Assembly: GCF_910592395.1 (NCBI RefSeq)
Contig: NC_088310.1
Coordinates: forward strand, 15,881,501 to 15,945,500
DNA: 64,000 bases
Reading direction: 5' to 3'
Source of the DNA: Lineus longissimus
Lineage: Eukaryota; Nemertea; Pilidiophora; Heteronemertea; Lineidae
A model generated the notes under the pieces. The model worked only from the letters and a program-made list of their open reading frames with translations, made no database searches and was not told where the DNA came from. The position numbers and the translations under genes are program-made. Below are positions 37,101 through 46,515 of the stretch, one piece after another; the first letter of the stretch is position 1, and every line of letters begins with the position of its first letter.

Positions 37101-40100
37101 TTGGGGTTATAGTAGTGACTGATAGTGCAATTGGTTCGAGCCATTTGGAGGCCGACATTAGATTTTCATTGCAATTCAATCTATTCAAGGTATAGCCCAT
37201 TTGAACCTGCCTGGGCTACGGGTACAATGCTAGTTCTAAATAATGATAGGCCTCCATATCAGGTGGCCCAATTAAAACGAGTAGGTTCCTATATTTAGAA
37301 TTGTACAAATCTTTTAAAGGCTATTCGTATTATTATTATTCACATTCATTACCATATCAAACATAGCCAAATTTGAGGTCCGTATGTCAAATATGGTGAA
37401 AATAAGAGCAATTTCAAAAATTGATTTCCAGAGACAACTTGCAGGTAGATTTTTACTCATTGACATGAACATGCAATGCATGGCGTGGAGTTAGTACAAT
37501 TCACAATAGTGACCTCATGTTCATTGGGCGAGCCAAAATTTTATCATTACGGTGCAAAATCGGGCAAAATCGTATTGATTTTTGCAGGCAGGCCTATATA
37601 CACTCACTGTTCCTTCGTCTTTTCAACAGCGACCGATACTTTAGCACAAGTGTAGTGCTTGTCGTTCAAATCAAACTGAGCCTCCAAACGGACGTCTTTG
37701 GTTCCATATAATTGATTGCTAGCGAGCAACAGGTCAAGGAAGAGAATGGGTGGACCACCAAGCGTAACTTTCAAGACTTTGCTTTTTTCTCCTTCAACCA
37801 GTGTGATGGGTGTCGGAGAAATAACCTGGAATTTAATTAAGACGTAATTACAAGGTGTCAAGGAATACTAAGTGCGGATACCGGTAAAACAGGCCATGTC
37901 GATTTGGCAGAATCTGCGGGAACTGGGTGGAAACAACCTAAAAGAGTTATCAATAGCAGATATTATTTCGCCAAGCCTCTGGGAGGAAACAGACTCTCGA
38001 GGGTGAATACAGGGAAGGATGCAAAAGAAAACATGTAATGATATTAATAACCTCTTAATATTTGCAACACTTCGTCTTCTCCCCATCACAACCGATGTGG
38101 AAATCATCCGAGAAAATAATTGAGACCATTTTTCATGCATTGTTTTTCCTAAATGCTGAAGCGAAGCGAATACCTGTCATTGCAATATGTCATTGGTCCA
38201 GATGAAGTGTGTGATGAACAATTCCCTAAAAGAAATTGGTCCAGAAACACGTTTAACAGATATATCAGTATGTCAATCTATCGGCTTTGTGCGTCTGTGT
38301 CCCCTCTTTCACGAAGGCGGTGACTTTATGATTGACGCAAACCACCGATAAATCAGCATGTTGTTCAGAGGCAATAATACAATTTTTTTCTTTTATCTTG
38401 TCATTTTATATTTTATATTCATATTATAAGCACCCGGGTAATAAACAAGATGCATAATTAGGCTCGAAAGCACCAACATTAATTTAAGAGGTCTTTAAAA
38501 TTGTACTGCTAATGTTTTTTTTGTAAACGATCCTTTATCAGATTTACACTGTTTATGTGGTCTCTGTGAATAAGACTAGCCTTACCGTTACTGTGGGTGT
38601 TAGAGTCTTACTGCTTCTTGGTGAACTATCAGCCACACCACATGCACTCCAACATGCCGTTACGTCACACCTCAATCCCTTCAAGACAAAGAAATAATAT
38701 CTAACGTCGGCTAGTTTCTCCATGCTGTTCAGTCAGACATATTTTGCCATTTATAGTTGGTTGTAATAATACATTTCATAGTATCGAATTCAGTTCCTAA
38801 AATTTTACTAAGTGTGATCATCATATTTGATTCATACGGGTATAGCGGATTATATAATTCGCTTCGGTCGCTGATTAAAAGTTGACCATTGACACCGCCA
38901 TTTTTGCTAGAATTTGACATCCTAAAAAATTGAACACTTTCATTGAAACAAAATGAATGCCAATTTCTAGAATGGGAGTCTGTTCTTTGTTTTCCAGAAA
39001 ACAGCCTTCCATGATTTAAATAGGCATTCACGTGAAGGAGTGTTGTATTTTTAAAATCAATTTCCCCAATTTTTTCACAAACGAAAACTGGCTGGCGTGA
39101 CGTTACCGCCTCACACTACCTGCGCAGTACTTCGTGTGTCACGTTATGCCCACCACTGATACTGGGCAGGTCTATGGGCGGTTATTTCCGCATTAAATGA
39201 TGTCCTAAAACGCGTCTTTATAACTGGCGACTCGTGTGTACAGAGCAAAACGCGCGTATCTAACTCGCGACCCCTACAAAGAACATAACGCGAATGTATA
39301 ACTACTGTCGCATAAACGTGCCGTCGGATAACTAGTGTCGGATAACTAGTGTCGGATAAGTGCTGTCGGATAACTGCTGTCGCATATAAGGTTCCTCAGC
39401 CTCCCGCATCGCGGCGCTCTTGTGTCTTGATGATTATTGTTTTTGCTCTAAGCGACATACGATTTACCAATTGGTAACTGTAATGTAGTAGGCGCACTTC
39501 AAATGGCCTTGCTTTTGCACTTAGCAGACCGTGTTAAGCGCGTTCTCGTTGAGGTGGAAATATGTATAGAACGACAGGTAAATTTAGAGGAATCTGTGAT
39601 TTTCATGGTTGAATCTTTGGCTAGAGACTGTGCTGAAATATGCATTGGGGATGTCAATCTAGAGTCCATTCCAACTCTTCTGGTACAGACATTAAATTTG
39701 CTGCGAGAGCATTTTGGGAACACTGTGAGCATTCCACGACCACGTCCAGCGCCAGTCTTGCCAGATAATGCCAATGGCAATGGCAACCGCAGCCGGGGTA
39801 GGCCAAAACTACATCTTCCCGGAGTCAAAGAACAGATTGAATATCTCTTGGGTAGCACATGTGGATCTTGATTAGTAGCCATTTTTCTCTTCTGTCTCAA
39901 ACTCGGGATTACGTCGCTTAGAATAAAAGTAATAATAAATAGCGCCGCGATGCGGGAGGCTGAGGAACCTTATATGCGACAGCAGTTATCCGACAGCACT
40001 TATCCGACACTAGTTATCCGACACTAGTTATCCGACGGCACGTTTATGCGACAGTAGTGATACATTCACGTTATGTTCTTTGTAGGGGTCGCGAGTTAGA

Positions 40101-43100
40101 TACGCGCGTTTTGCTCTGTACGCACGGGTTGCTCTACACACACACACGAGTCGCCAGTTATAAAGACGCGTTTTAGGACATCATTTAATGCGGAAATAAC
40201 CGCCCATACAGGTCGCCTTACTTACTGTCTCAAATAAAACGACCCCATCCAGGTGGCTAAGTACCTGTGACGGGACCACTAAGCAAATGAACCCAAATGG
40301 CGCCCTGCAACATTGAGGAAACGGACTGATCTATTGGCATTTGTACGCGGTAGGCCTATCCCTCCAGAGACTTCAGGATTGTCGCCGCCGTAAATCGGCA
40401 TGCAGAAGAACATGTAACAACGTATTTCAAATGTTTTACCTGAGTGATCTTTTTTATTCCCTTATCATTATGATACAGGTCACGTTGATGGAGTTCACTG
40501 ATCATGATTACGTTGCTGTTTTCTGGCTTGGGCATGACATTCGGGATGACTGGTTGACCGTCAATTATCCACGAAGCCGTGTGTGTAACATTAGGTCTGC
40601 GATCATTAATGTTACACTGGAATTTCACTTCGTTTTTCTCGGTTCCGTCATCTAGAACTGTGATAGTAGGATCTTTAACCATTGATGGATAAACTGAAAA
40701 ATGATATTGAAAACTTTGTTGATTTATTATTCTACCGTAATGAACAAGCTAATACATCTATCAACCGTTTTTATGGGTATTTTCCGACGAAGCATTGTCA
40801 GGCTGTTCTTATACCGCCTATACCTAATGTTCTTCGAAATACATGCAATAGGCCCAGGTAAGATCTCTTACCTCAGCAATTCACACCCCGTTTATATTTT
40901 GTGGGTAATAGAAGGTTTACATAGAGTGGGTCGTAAAAAAGATCACTTTAAATATAAACACTTGACTATCATACTAAGTAATCACTAGTAAAATATGACT
41001 TCTCTCTCGACCAATAGAATAGAAGGAAGAGAATGACTGAAGCCACCATTACAGGATATAGTTGCACTAACATCCTATGTATTTAATTTTTTATCAGAAT
41101 GAGACGACTTTATTCTTGAGCTTCAGAATGTCAGTAATTTTGGGAAAGAGACAACAGAATCTGTACGATCCTGCCATAACCAGTGGTTTCCAATATACTC
41201 GGCCTATCATGACGTGGGAGTAAAGAAATGCCCGATCTCCGGCTGAATCACGGTGGGTATGGTGGGTAAAGGCAACGGTTTACTTTCGCAACACAATAAA
41301 AAGAAGGTCTACTGGCCAGAGACCTCTATTAGCCAGCGTGTACATTCTGTGTACATTTTAATGAACATAGGTTGGTGAAAAAAGTTCACCAAGGGTGCTT
41401 TAATTCCCACCAAATTTGTTATGAAGAGGCTTTTATCAAAATAATAGTAAAAAACAAAACATTCCAATACCGATTGCCTGAGAAAAATTGATTTGTGTAG
41501 AGCCTTGCCATCAAATCGTCACTCGCGGACTGATATGGACCTATTAGAATACAAGTTCTAAACTGGCCACTGACACAATATTTCCTTAAATTAATTATCA
41601 AAAAGTATATCCCTGTTATGGCCTGGCTCTGTAGATTAAGAATCCACCAAAGATTGAAGAATACATCCACTTTCACCCATCACAGTCATGTATTTACCAC
41701 AGCTTCACAGTTCAGTGTTTCCGCCTGTGGATGAATACATGTCTCTGCCCTACTTTTTCAGTGATGGAGGGGTTTAATGGAATGAAAATTAGGAATGCCA
41801 GGCCTTACGTCCCTCACAATGAACTTTTTAAGGGCACCCAGATACCTTGTTTACTCGCCGAGGATATGATGATAATGATGATGATGATGATTTCAATCGT
41901 GAGACACGAAGCTGATATGAAGCAATACGCAATGATCTGTGAGCCTATACTTACAGTACTGACACTGTGTCGTTCGAGTACCATAGTTTTGAGGACACTT
42001 GCACATGTTATCGTTTATGCATTTACCTCCATTTTTGCAAGTGGGGTTGCAAATACCTGTAGGATAGAAGAAAATGCCCTGACTCTCTCTATGTCACTGG
42101 ATGATGTACCGACAGGAATCTCGTTAAATGTCTTTGAAAGGCATAAACGACAAGAACGTTTGCACAGTTCTGGAATTAGTTTTGGTCGTGCGACGACATT
42201 TAGTACCCATGACTTGCTATGTACTGTAATACGTTGAGCGTACATTTTAGACAAAACCGCTCTGTCGACACTTGGCCTTTTTCCTTGGGCATGGATTATT
42301 TGACACTAATTCACAATGGAATCGCATGCGGCCAACAGCATTTAACACGAACTTTCACAAAATGCATTCGAAGGGTATTGTCCTATGGTGGCAGAGCTTT
42401 TCAATGTGCTGCTCCAACCCTGTGGAATCAACTCCCTGCCAATATCAGGAAGGTCGAGAGCACATCTGTTTTTGCTCGCCATCTCAAAACCTTCCTCTGC
42501 TCGCTACAATAGACAATCATAATTTCTGTACAGTGTCACCGATCACAATTCTGTGGAATCTGGCACTTTAAATACTAGTCATTTTCATTCATTTTCATTC
42601 GACACAAAATATTCTTCTGATCGGCAGTCGACGGGGAGAAATAAACTGTTCGCTCAAAACTCAACAACATGCCGACTTATCGGCAGTGAATATCAGTCCT
42701 AAAGTCTCCTCCTTTCACCGCCGACACAATGGGGCCAGGAGATCCGTCGGACATACCATCATAAACGGCTGTTTAATCAAATTGCTCGAGACAATACCAC
42801 CTTCCAGACATATCAATTAGAAGCGAGTATGTTTTTAACTATCAAGTACATATTTGGAGAGGTATTGAAAAAATATTTGCTGTGGCAAGTCTCCAGATAT
42901 AAAGAAATTATTTGATGAAAAAATCAATTTTGAGTTTTGCTAATTTGGCAATTTGAGATTTTTCTGCAGTTGGCTGAAAAGAGTGGAAATATCAATGTCT
43001 GTCCAATTTGTCGATTATCAAAAAATTTCCGTGGTCAACTACCAGTTTACTTTTCACCATTTACTTGCCCGACTGTCCGGAAAATCACATCACAATTTCA

Positions 43101-45697
43101 GATTCACAACCCCACGCAGTATTTGATGCGTCGCGGTCAAACATTGACGATTTAACTGCTAAAAGGCTTCAAAAATCAATAGTGATCTTGTCTCTGACGG
43201 CAGAGCTTTTCAATGTGCTGCTCCAACCCTGTGGAATCAACTCCCTGCCAATATCAGGAAGGTCGAGAGCACATCTGTTTTTGCTCGCCATCTCAAAACC
43301 TTCCTTTGCTCGCTACAATAGACAATCATAATTTCTGTACAGTGTCACCGATCACAATTCTGTGGAATCTGGCACTTTAAATACTAGTCATTTTCATTCA
43401 TTTTCATTCGACACAAAATATTCTTCTGATCGGCAGTCGACGGGGAGAAATAAACTGTTCGCTCAAAACTCAACAACATGCCGACTTATCGGCAGTGAAT
43501 ATCAGTCCTAAAGTCTCCTCCTTTCACCGCCGACACAGAGGGGCCAGGAAATCCGTCGGACATACACCATCATAAACGGCTGTTTAATCAAATTGCTCGA
43601 GACAATACCACCTTCCAGACATATCAATTAGAAGCGAGTATGTTTTTAACTATCAAGTACATATTTGGAGAGGTATTGAAAAAATATTTGCTGTGGCAAG
43701 TCTCCAGATATAAAGAAATTATTTGATGAAAAAATTAATTTTGAATTTTGCTAATTTGGCAATTTGAGATTTTTCTGCAGTTGGCTGAAAAGAGTGGAAA
43801 TATCAATGTCTGTCCAATTTGTCGATTATCAAAAAATTTCCGTGGTCAACTACCAGTTTACTTTTCACCATTTACTTGCCCGACTGTCCGGAAAATCACA
43901 TCACAATTTCAGATTCACAACCCCACGCAGTATTTGATGCGTCGCGGTCAAACATTGACAATTTAACTGCTAAAAGGCTTCAAAAATCAATAGTGATCTT
44001 GTCTCTGACGGCCTGAATTGATAGTGCCAACCTCAGGATTAGGTTACCCTTCTTCTATACAACATGCACAGTGCATTTGGGTCAGGTCAGCATCCCTGGA
44101 ACCGTTACTCATTGAAAACCTGGTCTTCAATTATGACGGCTTTCAGCGCGTGTTTCGTGCGACAACCACGAGTGAGTGTAATATTTATAGTGTTGTCGCG
44201 ACATGGGCGCGTGGGAAAGGAAGGGAATGCAGGGAGACTACCGATAAAGTAATAGGCCTTCTGACTGCCGATCAGGGGGGAGTTTATCGGCGGCGAAGGA
44301 TCGATATACGCACATCGACGATGGATCGGCATGCTCAACAGTAATTCGACACTACATTAGTGTCGACCCCGGGAAGGTGTGTGCCCGGGTGCGCGTGGGG
44401 TGGGGGGGGGGGGGACTAGGTTAACATTGACCACTGCATTACCTTCTTGGCAACCATACAATTCAATCCTCAGGCATATACGTTGCTTGGTTATGTCATA
44501 GTCCGATATCTTGATGATTACTTTATTCATTGCTTTATAGATCGTTGTTGCAAAATCGCTACGTTCGTAATTGTTCAATGCAATTCCTGGGTTCGATGGT
44601 CCATTGTAAGTACCCTGCAAAAGTTGAGATATAACTTGAAAATTATCAATCTATATCGGGTGAACCAAAAACAATCCTCCTTGACACATGTATCAGCATT
44701 CCACTCGTCACATACGTACTATACTTAGATATGGATTCTTTAAGCCCGCCCTTTAGATTTCAGGAATCTATCAAACGGTATATTTTTTGGCACTGTTAAA
44801 GGTTTTTTCGCTTCTTAAAAGAAAACATTTGGGGTTCTTCAGCCAAAACAAATATGCACTCCTAGAGGTTTCCGGGATAATCAAAATCTTTTCACCAGGC
44901 CAGAAACCTTTGTTGTTTTTTTTCCCCAAAAAAAACCATAGGGGTGCATATTGTATCGGCTGAAACCCGAAAAGATTTTTTTAACGCAAAAAGTCCCTTA
45001 ATGAGAGAGCATACTAAAATAAACTGGCTGTTCATTGATCCAGCTAAAAAGATCTCGATGTTGGCGGGAGACTCCCCTACCAAAAAGAAAACCATCCTCC
45101 ACACTCAATAGCTAAACAAGACATTCTCTTGAAAAGCGCCAGAGTCTTTTGCCCTGTGATGTTTCGGTTTGTAAATGAGAAGTTTGAGTGACATGAGTAA
45201 TAAACGATGTGAGTAGATATCTTAGTTGGTTTAGTCTTTAGGTTCGAATTCAGAGTTGCGACGTTTACGGTCACAAAACAATAAGCCCCTTTACCGCTAC
45301 ACCAGTGATTCGTGTACATTTGAAGTGGAGTAAAATAAGATAGTTTATGCTAGCTTTCGCTGCTTCACCTGGTACTTTATTTTGAAAAACCCAAATTTCA
45401 TCATAAAATGATTTAAACAATTATCAGAGTAGAGCGTTCAAATGCTTGACAGATACCACATGCCCTTACCGGGAAGTTCTGCTGGGTCCCATTGCTGTCC
45501 TCATAACTAAGTGTGTACTGCTTAACATAACCATCTCCTGCTCGCAAACTTTTCGGTAACTGGACGGCAACGCCGGATAATATCCCGCGTGCCTGGCCGC
45601 TGTTTTGGAAGTCGATGGTGATTGACTTTTCAGGCGAATTAGCGTCTATACAAAGTCCTGTGCAAATCAGTGAAAAAATGATCGTGATAAATATCAT
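19071..45697 (-). CDS. VWDE-like membrane protein gene (21 exons recognised)
   Basis: I assembled this gene from splice sites and frames. Exons (5' to 3'): 45697-45470, 44614-44443, 42056-41955, 40693-40440, 38678-38586, 37825-37608, 35880-35706, 33994-33879, 32324-32267, 29660-29394, 28378-28255, 27946-27841, 26952-26810, 26246-26050, 25410-25255, 23283-23087, 22631-22438, 22160-21927, 21569-21455, 20970-20856, 19167-19071. Every junction keeps phase except exon 15 to 16 (0 to 2), so at least one short exon between 25254 and 23284 was not found. The exons total 3361 coding bases. Domain order is signal peptide, discoidin-like region, EGF, Ig-like/beta-sandwich modules, VWD, C8-like Cys region, EGF, Cys-rich stalk, transmembrane helix, short tail. 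This matches the family of von Willebrand factor D and EGF domain proteins, which are secreted or membrane-bound and of unclear function. The first exon lies about 400 bp from the Polinton. Confidence 0.85.
19360..20268. mobile_element. Long foldback element in the last VWDE-like intron
   Basis: The left arm (from CCTGAAATTCCAGGTCCCTA at 19361) reappears in reverse complement at the right end (GGGACCTGGAATTTCAGG near 20251-20268). Arms of roughly 250-300 bp stay complementary with substitutions, around a unique centre. There is no coding potential. Confidence 0.8.
20708..20775. repeat. Short tandem repeat of AAAAATAGGTATGAA
   Basis: The unit AAAATAGGTATGAAA(CGTC) is repeated three times, next to the transmembrane exon. 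Confidence 0.75.
20856..20970 (-). CDS. VWDE-like exon 20: transmembrane helix
   Basis: Acceptor TCTTCAG, donor GGAG/GTAGGT. It encodes NPNCPLDNT followed by a single hydrophobic helix (AIIAGVTSALLVIIIIVVAV) and a HKYCR stop-transfer. This makes the product a type I membrane protein. Confidence 0.85.
21455..21569 (-). CDS. VWDE-like exon 19
   Basis: Acceptor TTTTCAG, donor GCAG/GTACCT. It encodes GCTVGSGCYMPGEVDPKEKC, a juxtamembrane cysteine-rich segment. Confidence 0.85.
21927..22160 (-). CDS. VWDE-like exon 18
   Basis: Acceptor TCTTTAG, donor ACTG/GTGAGA. It encodes ELLFMAYDSVCFKCFIDQ, the Cys-rich stalk of the family. Phase 0 at both ends. Confidence 0.85.
22438..22631 (-). CDS. VWDE-like exon 17: EGF second half
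   Basis: Acceptor CTTTCAG, donor CGAT/GTGAGT. It encodes VCVCNSGFYGSGCSL, then a family-typical segment (CNVKGRRDCTRSEIFGTGYI). Confidence 0.85.
23087..23283 (-). CDS. VWDE-like exon 16
   Basis: Acceptor GTTTTAG, donor AATG/GTAGAC. It encodes RTPVLQLTDGTTFAEATLKN ... LNDCSDNGVCENG, ending in the first half of an EGF module. It needs a phase-2 predecessor that was not found. A truncated duplicate lies at 23359-23483. Confidence 0.8.
23159..23550. repeat. 200-bp tandem duplication carrying part of exon 16
   Basis: 23159-23346 and 23359-23546 are nearly identical with a 200-bp offset, differing by a few bases (CTTCTCAGCC vs CTTCACAGCC, GCGATATG vs GCGACATG). The upstream copy (23359-23483) has the exon's acceptor and first half but loses the EGF part and donor at the junction. 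Confidence 0.9.
23288..25254. other. VWDE-like intron region expected to hold a missed exon
   Basis: Exon 15 ends in phase 0 and exon 16 begins in phase 2. A short exon (length 3n+2) should lie here, or one boundary is misplaced. I found no convincing candidate. The reverse complement near 23840-23880 has a weak tRNA-like look, but not enough to call. Confidence 0.4.
25255..25410 (-). CDS. VWDE-like exon 15: C8-like region
   Basis: It encodes NPSWSTESDWTQTKAKTFCE ... IENCIVDIK, resembling the C8 region that follows VWD. Donor AAAG/GTAAGG. The acceptor (CATGAAG) is weak. Confidence 0.7.
26050..26246 (-). CDS. VWDE-like exon 14
   Basis: Acceptor TTTTTAG, donor CAAG/GTAAAC. It is a 65-codon linker without cysteine clusters, including a KRAV dibasic stretch. 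Phase 1 to 0. Confidence 0.7.
26810..26952 (-). CDS. VWDE-like exon 13: Cys-rich
   Basis: Acceptor ATTTCAG, donor AATG/GTAGTT. It encodes GCSLFHGTAK ... YCQCIDDSHTYDCG, the Cys-rich segment after VWD. Confidence 0.75.
27841..27946 (-). CDS. VWDE-like exon 12: end of VWD
   Basis: Acceptor CTTCCAG, donor GGCG/GTAAGA. It opens with FCGHFDGK, the VWD calcium-site motif (usually GLCGNFDG). Phase 1 to 2. Confidence 0.85.
28255..28378 (-). CDS. VWDE-like exon 11: VWD
   Basis: Acceptor TGTTACAG, donor AAAG/GTATGT. It encodes YLPTGTYVKIMAE ... IIVPSISD, the VWD strand before the GLCG-type motif. Confidence 0.85.
28965..29362. mobile_element. Foldback/MITE sibling of 8041-8641
   Basis: The termini TATGGCTGGCGCGAGTGGAC / reverse complement match the 8041-8641 element at nearly every base over about 20 bp, and the interior is again palindromic (ATTATGCCGCGGCATAAT units). 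Flanks (TACCAC / CCAAAC) do not form a clear target duplication. It sits in the VWDE-like gene between exons 10 and 11. Confidence 0.8.
29394..29660 (-). CDS. VWDE-like exon 10: VWD
   Basis: Acceptor TTTATAG, donor TTAT/GTAAGT. It contains AKCNCGVAVQAEDEVIVF and GTRVYATEDGMVYY, core VWD segments with the paired cysteines. Confidence 0.85.
30534..30576 (-). ncRNA. Hammerhead ribozyme copy, core mutated
   Basis: Same motif 341 bp away, but the CTGATGA box reads ATGATGA. The stem I strands, GAAAC and GTC are kept. The change of the conserved C suggests this copy is inactive. Confidence 0.7.
30875..30917 (-). ncRNA. Hammerhead ribozyme, type I, intact core boxes
   Basis: Reading the minus strand: stem I CCACC (30917-30913), CTGATGA (30912-30906), stem II with GCC/GGC, GAAAC, a GCGC loop closing a short stem III, the GTC cleavage triplet (30882-30880), and GGTGG (30879-30875) pairing with CCACC. 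The pair next to the core in stem II is A opposite A instead of the usual G-C, so activity may be reduced. Confidence 0.75.
32267..32324 (-). CDS. VWDE-like exon 9: VWD
   Basis: A 58-bp exon with acceptor TTTTCCAG and donor TAAA/GTAAGT. It encodes RYEGQYAGEFTAYRNKNYK, continuing VWD. Confidence 0.8.
32681..33674. mobile_element. piggyBac-like element bounded by TTAA
   Basis: The left end is TTAACCCATCGCGTACC and the right end, read inward, is TTAACCCCTTCGCTACC, so TTAA target sites with similar short termini face each other. The left side holds two copies of a 54-bp unit around the palindrome GGGACGATATATCGTCCC. A plus-strand frame at 32882-33127 (81 aa, acidic C-terminus) may be a transposase remnant. 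The right half is AT-rich with ATCAATCGAT-type repeats. Confidence 0.55.
33879..33994 (-). CDS. VWDE-like exon 8: start of VWD domain
   Basis: Acceptor ACTTTTAG, donor ACCT/GTAAGT. It ends with FSLNDPHMSTFDN, the diagnostic opening motif of a VWD domain. Confidence 0.85.
34226..35000. repeat. G-rich dispersed repeat remnants
   Basis: Poly-G tracts at 34226-34237, 34607-34615 and 34946-34958 precede CTGGACACGCCCCTGGA-type ends near 34616 and 34976. These look like two 3' ends of one dispersed repeat family in the VWDE-like intron. They are not coding. Confidence 0.5.
34716..34761. repeat. Perfect 46-bp palindrome
   Basis: GAACGCAGATATAGCCAAAC meets its exact reverse complement across the centre GCATGC, with no spacer. 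It could form a 23-bp hairpin. It may be a minimal foldback remnant. Confidence 0.95.
35706..35880 (-). CDS. VWDE-like exon 7
   Basis: Acceptor TATAACAG, donor AAAC/GTAAGT. It encodes CGLNLTSKNWHGTHEIHVKA, matching the Cys-Trp-containing segment before the VWD domain. Phase 2 to 0. Confidence 0.75.
37608..37825 (-). CDS. VWDE-like exon 6: beta-sandwich module
   Basis: Acceptor AATTCCAG, donor AACA/GTGAGT. It encodes PTPITLVEGEKSKVLKVT, a repeated beta-module of the family, and ends in phase 2. Confidence 0.75.
38586..38678 (-). CDS. VWDE-like exon 5
   Basis: A 31-codon exon (GLRCDVTACWSACGVADSSP...) in phase 0 at both ends, donor AACG/GTAAGG. It closes the module begun in exon 4. Confidence 0.75.
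39173..40208. mobile_element. IS3EU-like non-autonomous DNA transposon, ~250-bp inverted repeats
   Basis: The element is 1036 bp long. It starts TATGGGCGGTTATTTCCGCA and ends with the reverse complement. Arms of roughly 245-265 bp (39173-39418 and 39942-40208) include repeated GGATAACTAGTGTC units. CAGGTC directly flanks both ends (39167-39172 and 40209-40214), a perfect 6-bp target duplication. It contains one short frame. The class assignment rests on the TATGG ends, 6-bp duplication and the internal motif. Confidence 0.85.
39503..39871 (+). CDS. N-terminal transposase remnant in the IS3EU-like element
   Basis: The 122-residue frame lies between the inverted repeats. It ends with GRPKLHLPGVKEQIEYLL, a motif that in a common animal transposase family (integrase-core proteins) lies N-terminal to the catalytic domain. 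Here the frame stops seven residues later, so the catalytic part is missing. It is best seen as the leftover 5' end of the autonomous parent. The start is the first ATG. A cellular role is not supported. Confidence 0.5.
   Translation: MALLLHLADRVKRVLVEVEICIERQVNLEESVIFMVESLARDCAEICIGDVNLESIPTLLVQTLNLLREHFGNTVSIPRPRPAPVLPDNANGNGNRSRGRPKLHLPGVKEQIEYLLGSTCGS
40440..40693 (-). CDS. VWDE-like exon 4: Ig-like beta-sandwich
   Basis: Acceptor TTTTTCAG, donor ACTCAG/GTAAAA. The segment VKFQCNI ... ASWIIDGQPV has the Cys-Trp spacing of the Ig-like module found in VWDE proteins. Confidence 0.8.
41955..42056 (-). CDS. VWDE-like exon 3: EGF-like module
   Basis: A 102-bp exon with acceptor CCTACAG and donor TACT/GTAAGT. 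It encodes CNPTCKNGGKCINDNMCKC, an EGF-like cysteine pattern. Confidence 0.85.
42219..42512 (+). pseudogene. Non-LTR retrotransposon C-terminal fragment
   Basis: The frame ends with GGRAFQCAAPTLWNQLPANI ... FARHLKTFLCSLQ, the characteristic C-terminus of LINE reverse-transcriptase proteins. Everything upstream is missing. The same 3' segment is repeated from 43200. It lies in the VWDE-like gene just beside exon 3. Confidence 0.75.
42391..44010. repeat. Tandem duplication, ~811-bp unit (LINE 3' end plus repeat)
   Basis: 42391-43199 and 43200-44010 are almost identical: the LINE C-terminal segment, its 3' flank with TTTTCATTCATTTTCATTC, then a ~390-bp block related to 13850-14292. The high identity suggests a recent duplication. 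Confidence 0.9.
44443..44614 (-). CDS. VWDE-like exon 2: end of discoidin-like domain
   Basis: Acceptor TTTTGCAG, donor GAAG/GTAATG. The exon ends with RICLRIELYGCQE, the typical C-terminal strand of a discoidin (F5/8 type C) domain. Confidence 0.8.
45470..45697 (-). CDS. VWDE-like exon 1: signal peptide
   Basis: It starts with the ATG ending at 45697, with a hydrophobic signal peptide (MIFITIIFSLICTGLC). The following segment (GDGYVKQYTLSYED) looks like the middle of a discoidin/F5-8C-type domain. Donor is CCCG/GTAAGG, phase 0. Confidence 0.8.
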
Positions 45698-45776
45698 AAC
45701 AGAATGTTGTATTTTGAATTGGACGTTATTTAACTTTTAAAGTAGCAAGCTTATTTTTGCTGCACCCGGTGCTGTA

Positions 45777-46120
45777 AGTAGTATATGGGCTACTTGGGGA
45801 AAATTATGAACTTTTGACCTAGTGACCTACTGACCTACTGACCTACTTTGTGTATGAGAAGTTTGAAAGTTGACCTGACCTAGTGACCTAGTTTGGATAT
45901 GGTGTAAAATCTCCAGAGTGGGTCATGGCCTAGTAACCTACTTTGGATATAGTGAAATATCCAAAGTGGGTTATGACCATGGCCCATATTGGAGTAACGT
46001 TAAAATATCCAAAATAGGGTATGTAGAGGTCATGGTCACATCATCAAAGTAGAGTTTGAAGATCAGTGTTGCAACTAGTTCAATCGTTCACAATTCTTCC
46101 CCAAGTAGCCCATGCTACTG
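45777..46120. mobile_element. MITE, AGTAG..GGGCTACTTGGGG termini
   Basis: The left end AGTAGTATATGGGCTACTTG is matched in reverse complement at the right end (...CCAAGTAGCCCATGCTACT), about 33 bp. Inside are repeats of the 10-bp unit GACCTACTGA. It lies between the first exon of the VWDE-like gene and the Polinton. It could in principle belong to the Polinton end, but its own inverted termini argue for a separate element. Confidence 0.7.
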
Positions 46121-46515
46121 TTTTTTATTTTTTGTTAAAGCATTGTACATGATATAAAATAATAAAAATGGCATTAGTAAAAACAAATAACCATAGCACA
46201 GCATGCATATTTTAAACATATTATACAAACCAAAAAGAGGAAAATTATATTCCAACTTGCTTCTCTTTTCCTATCATGCACAAAAGTGATATTAATAATA
46301 TTCCGATACTAGTCCATATATGATCAAGAGCTAAATAGTCTTCCAAATGCATTGTGTAGGCATTGTCCACAGGTAAATATTTACATGATAGTCTAAGTAA
46401 TCCCATGCAAGTCTGTATGAAGTGCTAACAAATTTCACTCTGCAATCCTTTATGTTGAAAAAACAGTACTGTACACCTTTTTGAATGTTTCATACGCACA
46501 TATCCATATATAGTC
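46121..46515. other. Left non-coding end of the Polinton
   Basis: AT-rich, with no frame of note. It would hold the 3' flank of the PC4-like gene and the left terminal repeat, but no inverted match to the right side of the window was seen. Confidence 0.4.
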
